Shown piece by piece: positions 32,826 to 40,671 of a stretch of DNA of 50,629 nt. The DNA is taken from positions 1-50,629 of the forward strand of contig JANTGH010000008.1 of assembly GCA_024763055.1 (NCBI GenBank). Reading direction: 5' to 3'. The translations under genes and the position numbers were made by a program. A model generated the notes under the pieces. That model was given only the letters and a program-made list of their open reading frames with translations. It ran no database searches and was not told the origin of the DNA. The number at the start of each line of letters is the position of its first letter. The stretch's first letter is position 1. Origin of the DNA: Desulfobulbaceae bacterium. GTDB taxonomy: Bacteria; Desulfobacterota; Desulfobulbia; Desulfobulbales; Desulfobulbaceae.

Positions 32826-34058
32826 TTATGCCCTTGTCCGGAAACCATGCCGATAGGCGGCAACCGTTTCCCGGGCACAGCGAGCCCATGAAAAGCACTC
32901 AGCCTGTTGTAATCCCTGTTTCACCATCATCTTCCGCAGGTCCGAATCATTGCGAACATCAAGCATTGCCTGAGCCAGGGCATCAATATCCGACGGCGGC
33001 ACCATGATTCCGGCTTTGCCGACGACTTCGGGCAGAGAACTTGTATTTGACGTAATCACCGGCACCCCGCACTGCATGGCTTCAAGGGGAGGTAGACCGA
33101 ACCCCTCATAGAGCGAGGGATAAACAAAGGCAACAGCATTGCTGTATATAGCGCTGAGATCCTCATCATCCACATAACCGGTAAAAATTACCCGCTCACG
33201 GAGCAGCGGATCCGTGGCGACTTCATCAAGAAGTTCATTAACCTTCCACCCCTTTGTGCCCACCAGAACAAGATACTGCTCCCCCATTCCCGGCTCATGT
33301 AATATACGCCTAAATGCATCTATGGAGGTTCGCAGATTTTTTCTATGCTCAAGGGTGGCCAATGATAGAAAATATTCCGGGGCGGGGATATGGTACTTTT
33401 TCAATATCCGTTGTTTCTTTTCCCCATCCGTCTCCGGATAATAAATCTCGGCATCGGCAGCAGGATAAGCAACGTACACCCTCTCAGGATCAATCTTTAA
33501 ATAGGAGCAAATATCTTCCTTCGAAGATTCGGAAATGGTAAGAATGCAATCTCGGCCCACTGTTACCGAAGAGAGAATCTGTTGGAATTCCGTATCAAAA
33601 TCTTCCCAGAAATATTCCGGATGCAGCACCGGGATCATATCATAAATTGTCAGAAAAGACAGAGGCAAGCCCTCGGAATCAGGCAAAGGAGAAAATGTGG
33701 AGTGAAAAACTTCCGCCTGGCCTATTATTTTCGAAATATTTCGTTTTCGAAATAGTTTTGCCACCAGACGCTGCAAAATTTTTTTCTTATCAATATCCGA
33801 GAATCCTGTTACCCGTTTGAACAATTTTTTTTCTAAATCACTGGTAGCGACAAATCTGTCCTCATGTCCCATTGCAACAAAATAATCTTCTGCCAACAGA
33901 TTAATTTCCGTTGAGGAAAACGAGGTAAAGGTAATATCACAGTCCTTTATCTTGATTAATTCTGGAATCAAACTGCTGATCACCCGGTAAATGCCCGTTC
34001 GTGCAGTTTCATAGAGCTGGGCTAGCCCGACCACTGAAACGTCAACAACTACCCGCAT
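32826..34058 (-). CDS. Glycosyltransferase family 4
   Basis: 410 residues. The N-terminus VVVDVSVVGLAQLYETARTG and the following GIYRVISSLIPEL are typical of mannosyltransferase-like GT4 enzymes in polysaccharide loci. The donor domain has LATLEHRKNL and YEGFGLPPLEAMQCGVPVIT with the E-x7-E residues, then TSSLPEVVGKAGIMV. The start is supported by GGAG 5 nt upstream of ATG. It is separated by only 27 nt from the next GT4 and by 75 nt from the propeller-like gene upstream. Donor and acceptor cannot be named from sequence. Confidence 0.9.
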   Translation of the reverse strand: MRVVVDVSVVGLAQLYETARTGIYRVISSLIPELIKIKDCDITFTSFSSTEINLLAEDYFVAMGHEDRFVATSDLEKKLFKRVTGFSDIDKKKILQRLVAKLFRKRNISKIIGQAEVFHSTFSPLPDSEGLPLSFLTIYDMIPVLHPEYFWEDFDTEFQQILSSVTVGRDCILTISESSKEDICSYLKIDPERVYVAYPAADAEIYYPETDGEKKQRILKKYHIPAPEYFLSLATLEHRKNLRTSIDAFRRILHEPGMGEQYLVLVGTKGWKVNELLDEVATDPLLRERVIFTGYVDDEDLSAIYSNAVAFVYPSLYEGFGLPPLEAMQCGVPVITSNTSSLPEVVGKAGIMVPPSDIDALAQAMLDVRNDSDLRKMMVKQGLQQAECFSWARCARETVAAYRHGFRTRA

Positions 34059-34133
34059 GTTTTCTCCAGCTCAAAAGACTGTTCATACTCCTGTAAGCAT
34101 CGTAAACACCGTCCTTTTATCAGAAAACAACGA

Positions 34134-35345
34134 CTACTTTAAAAGCAGATGATGAACAGGTACCATAACCGATGATGCGTCACTGATAGCATCAAGACGT
34201 ATGGTCGCAAGACTAATACCGCCGACCGAATTATCTCGGAAAAAAAGTAAAATGGTATTCTCGGCGACAACCAGCCTTGGCCGACGGCGTCCCTCTCCTC
34301 CGTCGGTGTAAACGCCGAATTGTTCAGGCTCGCTCCAGCTTTCGCCACTGTCCGTGGAATATGACCAGAGCAATTCTGAATTTCTTGCCTCCTTGCCACC
34401 ATCTGGATTCAGGGCCACAGCCACCACTATTGAACCATCATCGGAAGCTGCAATGGCGGATAATCCAAGTTGCAGATGCCAGGAGCCCAGTCCGGAAAAT
34501 ATCTTTCGGTCCTGGCTAAAAACACGCCGTTGATTACTGTCATACTGGTTGTAATACACTTCAAACTGGGCACCATAAGTCATATGGACTTGTCCGCTTT
34601 TATCAATATATAAATCCGGAGTTCCTTTTCTATAGTTCCCTGATGTATGAGCCTTGATGTTACCTGATAATTCATTAAAACAATTTGCTCCAGCATTACA
34701 GAAGGTAAAATAAGCGGCACCACCACCATCACATTTTCCGGAAACAATAAACACCTTGCCCTCGAATCCACGCATACGTGCATCGGTATCCGCTCGCCAG
34801 ATACCGCCTAAATCCCCAAGATGATCTGCCGACGAACCATTTTTTTCCCATGTCCGAACATCACCCCAGACGTTATCACCAGCTTTCGTATAATGCATAT
34901 AAATCGAATCAATGCCGGGAGCAGCTATGCCAACAACATAATTTCTTGCCTGCCGTGACCCCACCCGGAAGTCATCCAGCCATCCCCCTGCAGCATTACG
35001 CTTGCGATATCGAATATCAAATCCAGTGCTGGCACTTGATCCCCCATGACGCGTTATTATATGCACATTTCCCTGGGAATCAACGGCAAGAGAAGGGGGG
35101 AAGTCCATCCCACTCTGCTTGTCATCGCCTTTATCTTCGACCAAAAGTTTCCGGCCATCGACATCAAACTGATAATACGCGCTGGATATCAGATGTACTT
35201 TTCCATCCGGCCCGGCTAAGGCATCAAACTGTCCACCTTCAGCCACCTTACCATGAAATGTCCATTCGGGTATTGTCGCACGAACAACTGTAACCCCTAT
35301 AAAACTGAAAAATATACAACAACAGGCTGTTACAATATATCTCAC
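34134..35345 (-). CDS. Secreted BNR/sialidase-like beta-propeller protein
   Basis: About 403 residues with an N-terminal signal peptide (VRYIVTACCCIFFSFIGVTVVRA). The mature part shows propeller-like repeats of the form phi-A-x-D-x-x-G-x-V-H (LAGPDGKVHLI, LAVDSQGNVHII, LYIDKSGQVHMTY) and one Asp-box, WSYSTDSGESWSEP (BNR repeat of sialidases). It has no obvious catalytic arginine triad, so glycan binding, or lyase or hydrolase activity, remain open. I choose GTG at 35345 because GGAG lies 6 nt upstream; a TTG four codons earlier gives the longer form. It lies between glycosyltransferases and the MBOAT gene. Confidence 0.75.
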   Translation of the reverse strand: MRYIVTACCCIFFSFIGVTVVRATIPEWTFHGKVAEGGQFDALAGPDGKVHLISSAYYQFDVDGRKLLVEDKGDDKQSGMDFPPSLAVDSQGNVHIITRHGGSSASTGFDIRYRKRNAAGGWLDDFRVGSRQARNYVVGIAAPGIDSIYMHYTKAGDNVWGDVRTWEKNGSSADHLGDLGGIWRADTDARMRGFEGKVFIVSGKCDGGGAAYFTFCNAGANCFNELSGNIKAHTSGNYRKGTPDLYIDKSGQVHMTYGAQFEVYYNQYDSNQRRVFSQDRKIFSGLGSWHLQLGLSAIAASDDGSIVVAVALNPDGGKEARNSELLWSYSTDSGESWSEPEQFGVYTDGGEGRRRPRLVVAENTILLFFRDNSVGGISLATIRLDAISDASSVMVPVHHLLLK

Positions 35346-35477
35346 AAATATCTCCAAATTTTTCCATTTTTATAAACAAACCAGCACCACTTGGGGAGAA
35401 AGCGATCAAAACATCTCCAAGCCTGAAATGCTCGGGAAATTCGCATTATCCTGTTGCAAATCGTTCCAAGTTGCAAG

Positions 35478-36911
35478 TTAAAATTGAAAATAAATAAATG
35501 TTGACGGTGAAGGACTGCGTAAAAGAAGAATTCCCAGAAAAAGCACGGCCATAAGTAGAGGACGAACCATAAGAACGATGTCCAGCAGAGGATCCTCCAT
35601 GGTATGATTTTTACACCAATGCAGATGAAAAAGACCGTGAAACCAGATCGGTAGAGAATAAAGTAAGCTGAGAAAAAAAAGGTAGACGGCAACCTGCAGA
35701 TCTGCCCTGTCTGACTGCCAGGGCAGCAACTGAAACAACTCCATCAGGCGATTGGTGTCTGTTACCCTAAACATCAGCCAGCCAATACAGACAAGTAAAA
35801 AAGTCAGGATTCTCTTACCAGTAACAACCCCGGGAATAAACCACCCGGGTACCGAAATTTTCAGACGATCCCGAACAATCCGAAACCAGCGATTGATCAA
35901 AACCAATAGCCCGTGATATCCACCCCAGAAAACAAAATTCCAACTGGCGCCGTGCCAGAGACCGGAGAGCAGAAAGGTAAGCATGATATTGCCGGTCGCC
36001 CTTCCCGCAGAGACCCTGGAACCGCCAAGCGGAATATATATATAGTCCCGAAGCCAGTAGGACAGTGACATATGCCATCGACGCCAGAAATCTGCGGGAG
36101 ATGTGGCGAAATAGGGGTGATTAAAATTTCGTGACAGCTTAAATCCAAGTAACAGGGCGGATCCACGTGCAATATCGGTATAAGACCAGAAATCTGCCAG
36201 GATTTGAATGGCAAAGGAAAAAACACCGGCCCATACCGTATAAAAACCGGGATCGGACAGGGAAAAAACCTTATAGGCTATCAGGCCGGTGTTATCGGCA
36301 ATGACGAGTTTTTTAAAGAACCCCCAGATGACAAGCAGCAGACCATGATTGAGCATTTCCGGTGTCACCTGACGACGATGCTCCACCTGGGGCATAAGGT
36401 CTCTGGAACGTTCGATGGGTCCGGCGACCAGCTGAGGGAAAAAAGAAATAAACAGGCTGAAATCAATAAATTGTTTCTGCGGAGGAACGTCTTTACGATA
36501 AACATCAATAGTGTACGCCAGCGCCTGGAACGTATAAAAAGAGATACCCACCGGCAGTAGAATAGAGAGAGACGATTGAAAAGATGCCATTCCCATAGTC
36601 TGCAGCAAAACGGCCAGATTTTCCAGGAAAAACCCCGCATACTTGAAATATCCCAGGATACCGAGGCTGAATACCAGGGCCGAAAGCAGAATCATCTTTC
36701 TCTGTTTAGGCCATCGGCCTAATGCTCTTCCGGCAAGATAGTTTACAGATGAAACGGAGAAGATCAGCACAGTGAACCAGGGGTGGATAAAACCAAGAAA
36801 AAAATAACTGGCTGTCAGTAGGAACCCATTCTGCCACCTGTACGGTAGCAGCCAGTAAACAATAAACACAACCGGCAGGTAAAGTAGATAGGCCAGGCTG
36901 TTAAAACTCAT
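35478..36911 (-). CDS. MBOAT family O-acyltransferase (AlgI/DltB-like)
   Basis: 477 residues, about ten membrane helices. MBOAT signatures are complete: GYFKYAGFF, FPQLVAGPIERSRDLMPQ (158-175), FWRRWHMSLSYWLRDYIYIP (275-294) and LLSGLWHGASWNF with the catalytic His320. AlgI-type proteins pass acyl groups, often acetyl, across the inner membrane for O-acylation of polysaccharides in the periplasm. It overlaps the upstream SGNH-domain gene by 4 nt, the usual arrangement of an MBOAT with its extracytoplasmic esterase-like partner. The acceptor is presumably the glycan made by this locus. Confidence 0.92.
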   Translation of the reverse strand: MSFNSLAYLLYLPVVFIVYWLLPYRWQNGFLLTASYFFLGFIHPWFTVLIFSVSSVNYLAGRALGRWPKQRKMILLSALVFSLGILGYFKYAGFFLENLAVLLQTMGMASFQSSLSILLPVGISFYTFQALAYTIDVYRKDVPPQKQFIDFSLFISFFPQLVAGPIERSRDLMPQVEHRRQVTPEMLNHGLLLVIWGFFKKLVIADNTGLIAYKVFSLSDPGFYTVWAGVFSFAIQILADFWSYTDIARGSALLLGFKLSRNFNHPYFATSPADFWRRWHMSLSYWLRDYIYIPLGGSRVSAGRATGNIMLTFLLSGLWHGASWNFVFWGGYHGLLVLINRWFRIVRDRLKISVPGWFIPGVVTGKRILTFLLVCIGWLMFRVTDTNRLMELFQLLPWQSDRADLQVAVYLFFLSLLYSLPIWFHGLFHLHWCKNHTMEDPLLDIVLMVRPLLMAVLFLGILLLRSPSPSTFIYFQF

Positions 36912-38551
36912 TGCAGTAGACCGCGAAGTCGATCATAAAAAATCGGCGTATATAGGCTCGAATCCTCAATATGATCCCCCTGACCGTACATGGACAGGGG
37001 CAGCTCAGGATCGCCGGTAAAATCATACAAAACCGCCCCATTGACTGTAAGATAATCCTTCAACTCTGCAATGAACTGTTTCATTTCCGGTGTATCCCGG
37101 ACAGGACCATTATCCTGCGGCCGTTCCTGGACCCTGACAAAAACCAGTGGGAAGTTGTGTGTGCGGGCAAGTTTCAGAATTGGGGGAAGAAAAGATTTGG
37201 CAACAGAAGAAGAAAAATCAAGAATTTCCCTGCTGCCGGACCGCAGAGATTCTTTATCCATCCCAGCTCCGACATTTTTCAGGGCAAAATGTTTATTCAC
37301 CAGACTGCGTAACTGATTCCGCTTTTCCTGTCGCAACTGCCCCGTACCGGGAATACTTAACCAGAGAGCCGCATTGCCGACCGCATCTCTGACCATTTTA
37401 CGGTTTTTCTGAACTGAAAACAATGTATCCAGATATCTTTGAAAAGCACTTGCCGGGGAGGTTTCCCGGCCATGAGCAAGTCGCTCAAAAACAGGATCGG
37501 TTGCGGGGGTAATCCGCTTGATCAATGTCTCGAAATATGGACCGGTTGTACGGGCGGTCGGCTCAACAAGGGTTATGCCGCGAAAAAAAATAAAGACTCG
37601 CTTTGGCTTAATTCCAGAGGGAATAAGCAGGTATTTCATGGCCAGATAATGGATGCCGGAAAGGCCGCCGAAATTGACGATTGAATAGACAGGTACACCG
37701 CCAAGCAAATGCTCCAGCAGGGAATCGTCAATCCTGCTCCAGAGCATGGAATTACCGATAAAGACATACCTGGGCTGTTTCTGCTGCAGCTTTTTATGTA
37801 TCACCGGCCCGATATACGGTTCACGCCCGGACAGATCAGGGATCAATAAGGCCGGTGCCGCAACAAGCGCAATGGTAATAATCGTCGCATACAGCCGGTT
37901 GGCCATGGCGAGAGGGAGGAGCAGAGCCAGTAAAGAGAATCCGGCAAGGAGGCCGAAGAACCAGGTGCCCGGCCGGGAAAGACGCATGAGCCACCACCAG
38001 GTCTCCAGATGATCCCGATTCGGCATGGCAACCATGGTATTCTGCAGAGCGGTCAATCTCATAAGCGGCGGCGTTAAAAAGCCTATGGAAAACCAGCCAC
38101 CGCCATCTTTATTATAGAAATCAAGACGAAAGAGGTGGGGTCCCGGGGTAAGTTTGCACCATCGCTCCTCAACCTTTCTGGACCGGCTTTTGGGAGATGC
38201 CTTGAGAAGGGTTTTTCCGTCAAGGGTTACCCTGGAGACCGCCTCGGCGGAAAACTGTATTTTGTAAAGCGTACCTTCAGGGACAAACCAGATGATCCAG
38301 GATGTTGCCTGTTTGAAATCAGGATTAAGGGCAATGGTTCTCTCGGCCGGCAGTAACACCTCGTAGCCGTTAACCGGCAAGGGTCTCGTCGGACCGGAGA
38401 AGTGGGTCCACCAGCCCTGTTTGGCACGATCCGCTCCAGGGCCGATGGCCAGATGAAGAATAAGCGGGGGCAGATAAACACACAGGATCATTCCCAGCAG
38501 ACCTGTTGCCAGGGCATACAGGCAGTGGTTGCGTGACGGCAGTTTTCTCAC
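36908..38551 (-). CDS. Membrane-bound SGNH-domain protein, predicted partner of the MBOAT acyltransferase
   Basis: 547 residues. A first membrane segment (10-35) is followed by an extracytoplasmic beta-domain (about 60-165, with TPGPHLFRLDFYNKDGGGW resembling PA14/carbohydrate modules), two more helices (197-240), and an SGNH-like domain. That domain has block I YVFIGNSML (Ser268) and, at the very end, YGQGDHI with His527. The usual D-x-x-H of block V is changed (Gln524; Asp526 adjacent to His). It parallels AlgJ/AlgX and DltD as the transferase acting on the glycan side. The start is GTG; the 4-nt overlap with the MBOAT gene implies coupling. I know no named family for this architecture. Confidence 0.72.
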   Translation of the reverse strand: MRKLPSRNHCLYALATGLLGMILCVYLPPLILHLAIGPGADRAKQGWWTHFSGPTRPLPVNGYEVLLPAERTIALNPDFKQATSWIIWFVPEGTLYKIQFSAEAVSRVTLDGKTLLKASPKSRSRKVEERWCKLTPGPHLFRLDFYNKDGGGWFSIGFLTPPLMRLTALQNTMVAMPNRDHLETWWWLMRLSRPGTWFFGLLAGFSLLALLLPLAMANRLYATIITIALVAAPALLIPDLSGREPYIGPVIHKKLQQKQPRYVFIGNSMLWSRIDDSLLEHLLGGVPVYSIVNFGGLSGIHYLAMKYLLIPSGIKPKRVFIFFRGITLVEPTARTTGPYFETLIKRITPATDPVFERLAHGRETSPASAFQRYLDTLFSVQKNRKMVRDAVGNAALWLSIPGTGQLRQEKRNQLRSLVNKHFALKNVGAGMDKESLRSGSREILDFSSSVAKSFLPPILKLARTHNFPLVFVRVQERPQDNGPVRDTPEMKQFIAELKDYLTVNGAVLYDFTGDPELPLSMYGQGDHIEDSSLYTPIFYDRLRGLLQ

Positions 38552-38583
38552 GATAGAATATAGCCTGAACTGATCACTCTGCC

Positions 38584-40521
38584 CTATTCCACTTTGTCAA
38601 TATCAATGGATCCCTTGGGCAAAGATTCGGTCACTTGCCGTTGCCCACCAGGCTCAACCTGATGTATCTCCATCATCCCTGCCGCGACATTTCCCGTACC
38701 GTTGTAAAAAATACGCGGTTCAACCAGCATGGTATGATCAACCCTAAACGGTACTGTTGCGCCATCGCCTTTGACCTGGACAACATGCTGTTGGGCAAGA
38801 ATTATGCGGCCATGTTCCGTTGCCACATCGACAGTGATGGGTGCTTCGGCCGGCGAACCTTCCATCTGTACCAAAACATGCAAAATATAGTTACCCGGAG
38901 CGAGCCAGAAGGATTCACCATAGGCAAGCCAGTCGGCTTTATCACTGGAATCACGAGCAACTCGTTTTCCAGTGCCGTCTTCCAAAAAGACATTTCTCCC
39001 GGTACGGGAGCACATGTCTGTAACAGCACAACTATAAGAAACAGGGGTATTCTCAACAAAGGGTTGCAGCGCCAGATGTCCCTGCCTGATAACCACTTGA
39101 TAGGGCGTTCGCTCAGGGAAGGTGCCCACAAGTATTCGATTATGCAGTTTACCCGTATGGACAATCAGAGGATCGCTTGCCAGCCCCTTGGGATTAAAGG
39201 CCATTCCACGAGTCAGATAATTCATTCCCTCTATTTTCGATACAAGGATAAGGCTGTTTTTCGGTGCCTGTTTCAAAAGATTTCGATACTGACCGGCAAA
39301 ATTTTGCCAGTCACGGATAACCCTTGCCTGCTGCCAGCTGAAAAAAAGACTACCTCCCATCAGCAGCAGACATGCACTGGTTATATACACCCATTTACGT
39401 TCCTTTGGAACAACCTGCAGGTGGTATATTTTTTTCAACCCAAAGGCAAGAAAAACAAGAAGAAAAGGCAGGGTTTCATAATAGTAAACCGGCCCGACCA
39501 ACCGCACTCCCTCAAACCAGAACAACACATACCCCAACCAGACAATAACGCAGGAGGCCAGGCACAGCGGACTCCAGCGTTTGTTCCAGCCGAATATGCC
39601 AAGGCCGATAGTGAGCAGAAGAGAGCCGGGAAGACCAAGCAACCAGTGATCAAGAAGACGCAGGTTTTCCCACATCGCAGAAAGACCGTCATACAATGTG
39701 AATTGGGCCGGTATCTGACCGGCCGGACGTGGGCCGAATCCGAGAGCGTCACTTGCCTGATAGTAGAGATAGGTCGGCGTCCAGGGGTCACCAACGGCAG
39801 CATTGTTATAGACAAGAAAGATGAGAGCGCCCACTCCCGAACAGAGGGCAAAAAGCAGAGTACCGGTTAAATTCTTCCAACTGCGATGTCTGAGGAGATC
39901 GACGATGGCATCAACCCCAAAGGGTAGGGCCAGCAAGGCGCCGGTATAGGTACGGTTCAAAAAAAACCAGGCCCAGGCCAGACCTGCCATAATTGCAAAA
40001 ATACTCTTTCCTGTCTGCTTCCAACGCACATACCCCAAAAACAAAATGGAGACGGCAAGGAGCCCGGAGGTATGACTAAGCATTGTCCCGTACATAAAAA
40101 GAAAATAGGGCGAAAAGAGCAGCAAAACCGGAAACAGATATGGGGAAAAACCAAGAGTAATTCCAAGGCGGCTCAATACCAGAAAGCTGAGGAATGCGGC
40201 CAGCGAAATCATAACCCGGGGATGGTTGAAAATGATACCCGGAACCAGCCAGGCGGCGTGGGCCGGAGGATATCGGGAAAGCCAGCCGACCTGTTTCTTC
40301 ATGATTAACATTTCGCCGGGAAACATGCGCATGGGCTCAGGTACCGGCCGGGAGATCACTCCATCGGCAAAACAATGGGCTTGAAAAATATAGGCATTCT
40401 CATCGGTTGTCAGGGGAGCATCAAAAAATACCGACTGACTAAGACAATAACTGATAAAAAAGACAAAAAAACCACCAAGAACGGGAATCAGGACACAGGA
40501 AAAACGAGAGTGATCTTTCAA
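38584..40521 (-). CDS. GT-C-type membrane glycosyltransferase with C-terminal periplasmic domain
   Basis: 645 residues. About eleven hydrophobic segments cover residues 10-415. The first outer loop has TTDENAY (38-44), an acidic pair in the place of the catalytic Asp/Glu of GT-C enzymes such as ArnT and PMT. The last 230 residues are hydrophilic and beta-rich, with APGNYILHVLVQMEGSPAEA resembling a carbohydrate-binding sandwich. GT-C enzymes use polyprenyl-phosphate sugars on the periplasmic side. The start is a TTG directly after an in-frame stop. It is followed after 32 nt by the SGNH gene. Donor and acceptor are not known. Confidence 0.7.
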   Translation of the reverse strand: MKDHSRFSCVLIPVLGGFFVFFISYCLSQSVFFDAPLTTDENAYIFQAHCFADGVISRPVPEPMRMFPGEMLIMKKQVGWLSRYPPAHAAWLVPGIIFNHPRVMISLAAFLSFLVLSRLGITLGFSPYLFPVLLLFSPYFLFMYGTMLSHTSGLLAVSILFLGYVRWKQTGKSIFAIMAGLAWAWFFLNRTYTGALLALPFGVDAIVDLLRHRSWKNLTGTLLFALCSGVGALIFLVYNNAAVGDPWTPTYLYYQASDALGFGPRPAGQIPAQFTLYDGLSAMWENLRLLDHWLLGLPGSLLLTIGLGIFGWNKRWSPLCLASCVIVWLGYVLFWFEGVRLVGPVYYYETLPFLLVFLAFGLKKIYHLQVVPKERKWVYITSACLLLMGGSLFFSWQQARVIRDWQNFAGQYRNLLKQAPKNSLILVSKIEGMNYLTRGMAFNPKGLASDPLIVHTGKLHNRILVGTFPERTPYQVVIRQGHLALQPFVENTPVSYSCAVTDMCSRTGRNVFLEDGTGKRVARDSSDKADWLAYGESFWLAPGNYILHVLVQMEGSPAEAPITVDVATEHGRIILAQQHVVQVKGDGATVPFRVDHTMLVEPRIFYNGTGNVAAGMMEIHQVEPGGQRQVTESLPKGSIDIDKVE

Positions 40522-40671
40522 GGCTCAATACAAAGGATGACATTCATAATACTGCTTCACGGGAACGGCACGAAAAAGAGCAGCCAATAGACAAATCTGG
40601 AGAATTTATAAGGTTTGATCTCACTACGCAAGAAAAAAGGAGGGACAGATAGAAGTGATGAATACGAAAGA

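Noticed and set aside
38635-39870. Long open frame on the plus strand (411 codons) opposite the first GT-C gene
   Set aside because: It lies fully antisense to a gene with clear membrane topology and family features; its composition is a mirror of that gene, with no domain or ribosome site.
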